In this document: piece by piece, positions 6,050 to 6,537 of the stretch
How the letters are laid out: each line of letters starts with the position of its first letter
Position numbering within the stretch: position 1 is the first letter of the stretch
Translations under genes and position numbers: made by a program
Source: Acidobacteriaceae bacterium
GTDB lineage: Bacteria; Acidobacteriota; Terriglobia; Terriglobales; Acidobacteriaceae
Direction of reading: 5' to 3'
NCBI GenBank assembly: GCA_003154055.1
Contig: PMCH01000283.1
Location: 1 to 6,537, forward strand
DNA length: 6,537 nt
Notes under the pieces: model-generated
The model's database searches: none
The model's input: the letters and a program-made list of their open reading frames with translations, nothing else
What the model was told of the DNA's origin: nothing

Positions 6050-6537
6050 TTGGCTTCTAGCGAAGATTTCGATCTAATCGTGATCGGCTGTGGCCCCGCA
6101 GGAGAAAAGGCTGGCGCGCAAGCTGCCTATTTTGACAAGCGCGTCGCCGTCATCGAGGGCGCCGAGCATGTGGGCGGAAGCTGCATCAACACCGGCACCG
6201 TCCCCAGCAAGACGCTTCGTGAGTCCGCACTCTACTTTTCCGGTCTCAAGCAACGCGGCCTCTACGGCATCGACTATTCCCTGAAAGAAAATCTCACCAT
6301 CCATGATTTCATGCACCACGAGCGAGAAGTGGTGGAAATGGAGCGCCAGCGCGTCCTGAAAAATCTCGCAGTTCATCACATCGAGCTCGTCCGCGGCCGG
6401 GCCTCTTTCGAAGACGCCCACACTGTGTCCGTTTCCGGCGCGGATGGCAGACGGCAACTGCGCGGCGAGGTGATTCTCGTCTCCACCGGAAGCAAGCCGC
6501 ACCGTCCGCCAGAAATAGCTTTCGACGACATCCGGGC
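6050..6537 (+). CDS. sthA: Soluble pyridine nucleotide transhydrogenase (Si-specific NAD(P)+ transhydrogenase), N-terminal part
   Basis: This is an FAD flavoprotein of the pyridine nucleotide-disulfide oxidoreductase family. In the cytoplasm it moves hydride between NADPH and NAD+, mostly to drain excess NADPH. Only the first 162 codons are in the window; full-length relatives have about 460-470 residues. After the TTG start comes an FAD-binding Rossmann motif G13-C-G15-PA-G18 with E36 at the end of the second strand (VAVIEG). Next is GGSCINTGTVPSKTLRES (42-59) and the STG motif at 145-147 (VSTGSKPHRP). In dihydrolipoamide dehydrogenases and mercuric reductases the second region carries a redox disulfide C-x4-C. 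Here the second position is T50, so only C45 remains. E. coli SthA shows the same pattern (C-T-H-W-G-T), which argues for SthA over a disulfide reductase. It is divergent from the cupin gene. Confidence 0.88.
   Translation, partial: MASSEDFDLIVIGCGPAGEKAGAQAAYFDKRVAVIEGAEHVGGSCINTGTVPSKTLRESALYFSGLKQRGLYGIDYSLKENLTIHDFMHHEREVVEMERQRVLKNLAVHHIELVRGRASFEDAHTVSVSGADGRRQLRGEVILVSTGSKPHRPPEIAFDDIR

Overview
The window looks like an ordinary chromosomal segment of a moderately GC-rich, Gram-negative-type soil or environmental bacterium. My best guess is an Acidobacteriota (Terriglobia/Koribacter-like) genome. The grounds are signal peptides ending in Ala-Gln, a large secreted TPR protein, a Tat-exported small cupin, a long YfhP-type membrane hydrolase, and frequent GTG/TTG starts. 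This is inference from protein style; no rRNA or other taxonomic marker is present.

Left part (1-1170): two plus-strand genes of unknown function. One is a small two-helix membrane protein whose frame is open to the window edge. The other is a secreted protein with four mature cysteines. A hand count of bases 1-420 gives about 51% GC, clearly lower than sampled lines of the lipid kinase and hydrolase genes (70-78%), so this part may be accessory DNA. A perfect inverted repeat lies between the two genes.

Middle part (1171-5077): a 550-residue secreted TPR protein runs leftward. It is divergent from a rightward pair: a diacylglycerol-kinase/YegS-family lipid kinase (GTG start), then a DUF457/YdjM-YfhP-type membrane metal-dependent hydrolase (TTG start). 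The pair is separated by 75 bases that hold a GC-rich hairpin with a CTTG loop. Same strand and short gap suggest co-transcription, and both products plausibly act at the membrane.

Right part (5078-6537): a Tat-signal cupin protein runs leftward. It is divergent, across a 302-base intergenic region, from the start of a soluble pyridine nucleotide transhydrogenase gene (sthA). That gene uses a TTG start with a strong Shine-Dalgarno and is cut by the window edge.

No rRNA, tRNA, CRISPR array, insertion sequence or phage gene was seen. I found no convincing undescribed multi-gene system. The points most worth a second look are the helical histidine pairs of the TPR protein, the CxxC secreted protein, the CTTG hairpin, and a strong Shine-Dalgarno/ATG just upstream of, and out of frame with, the lipid kinase.
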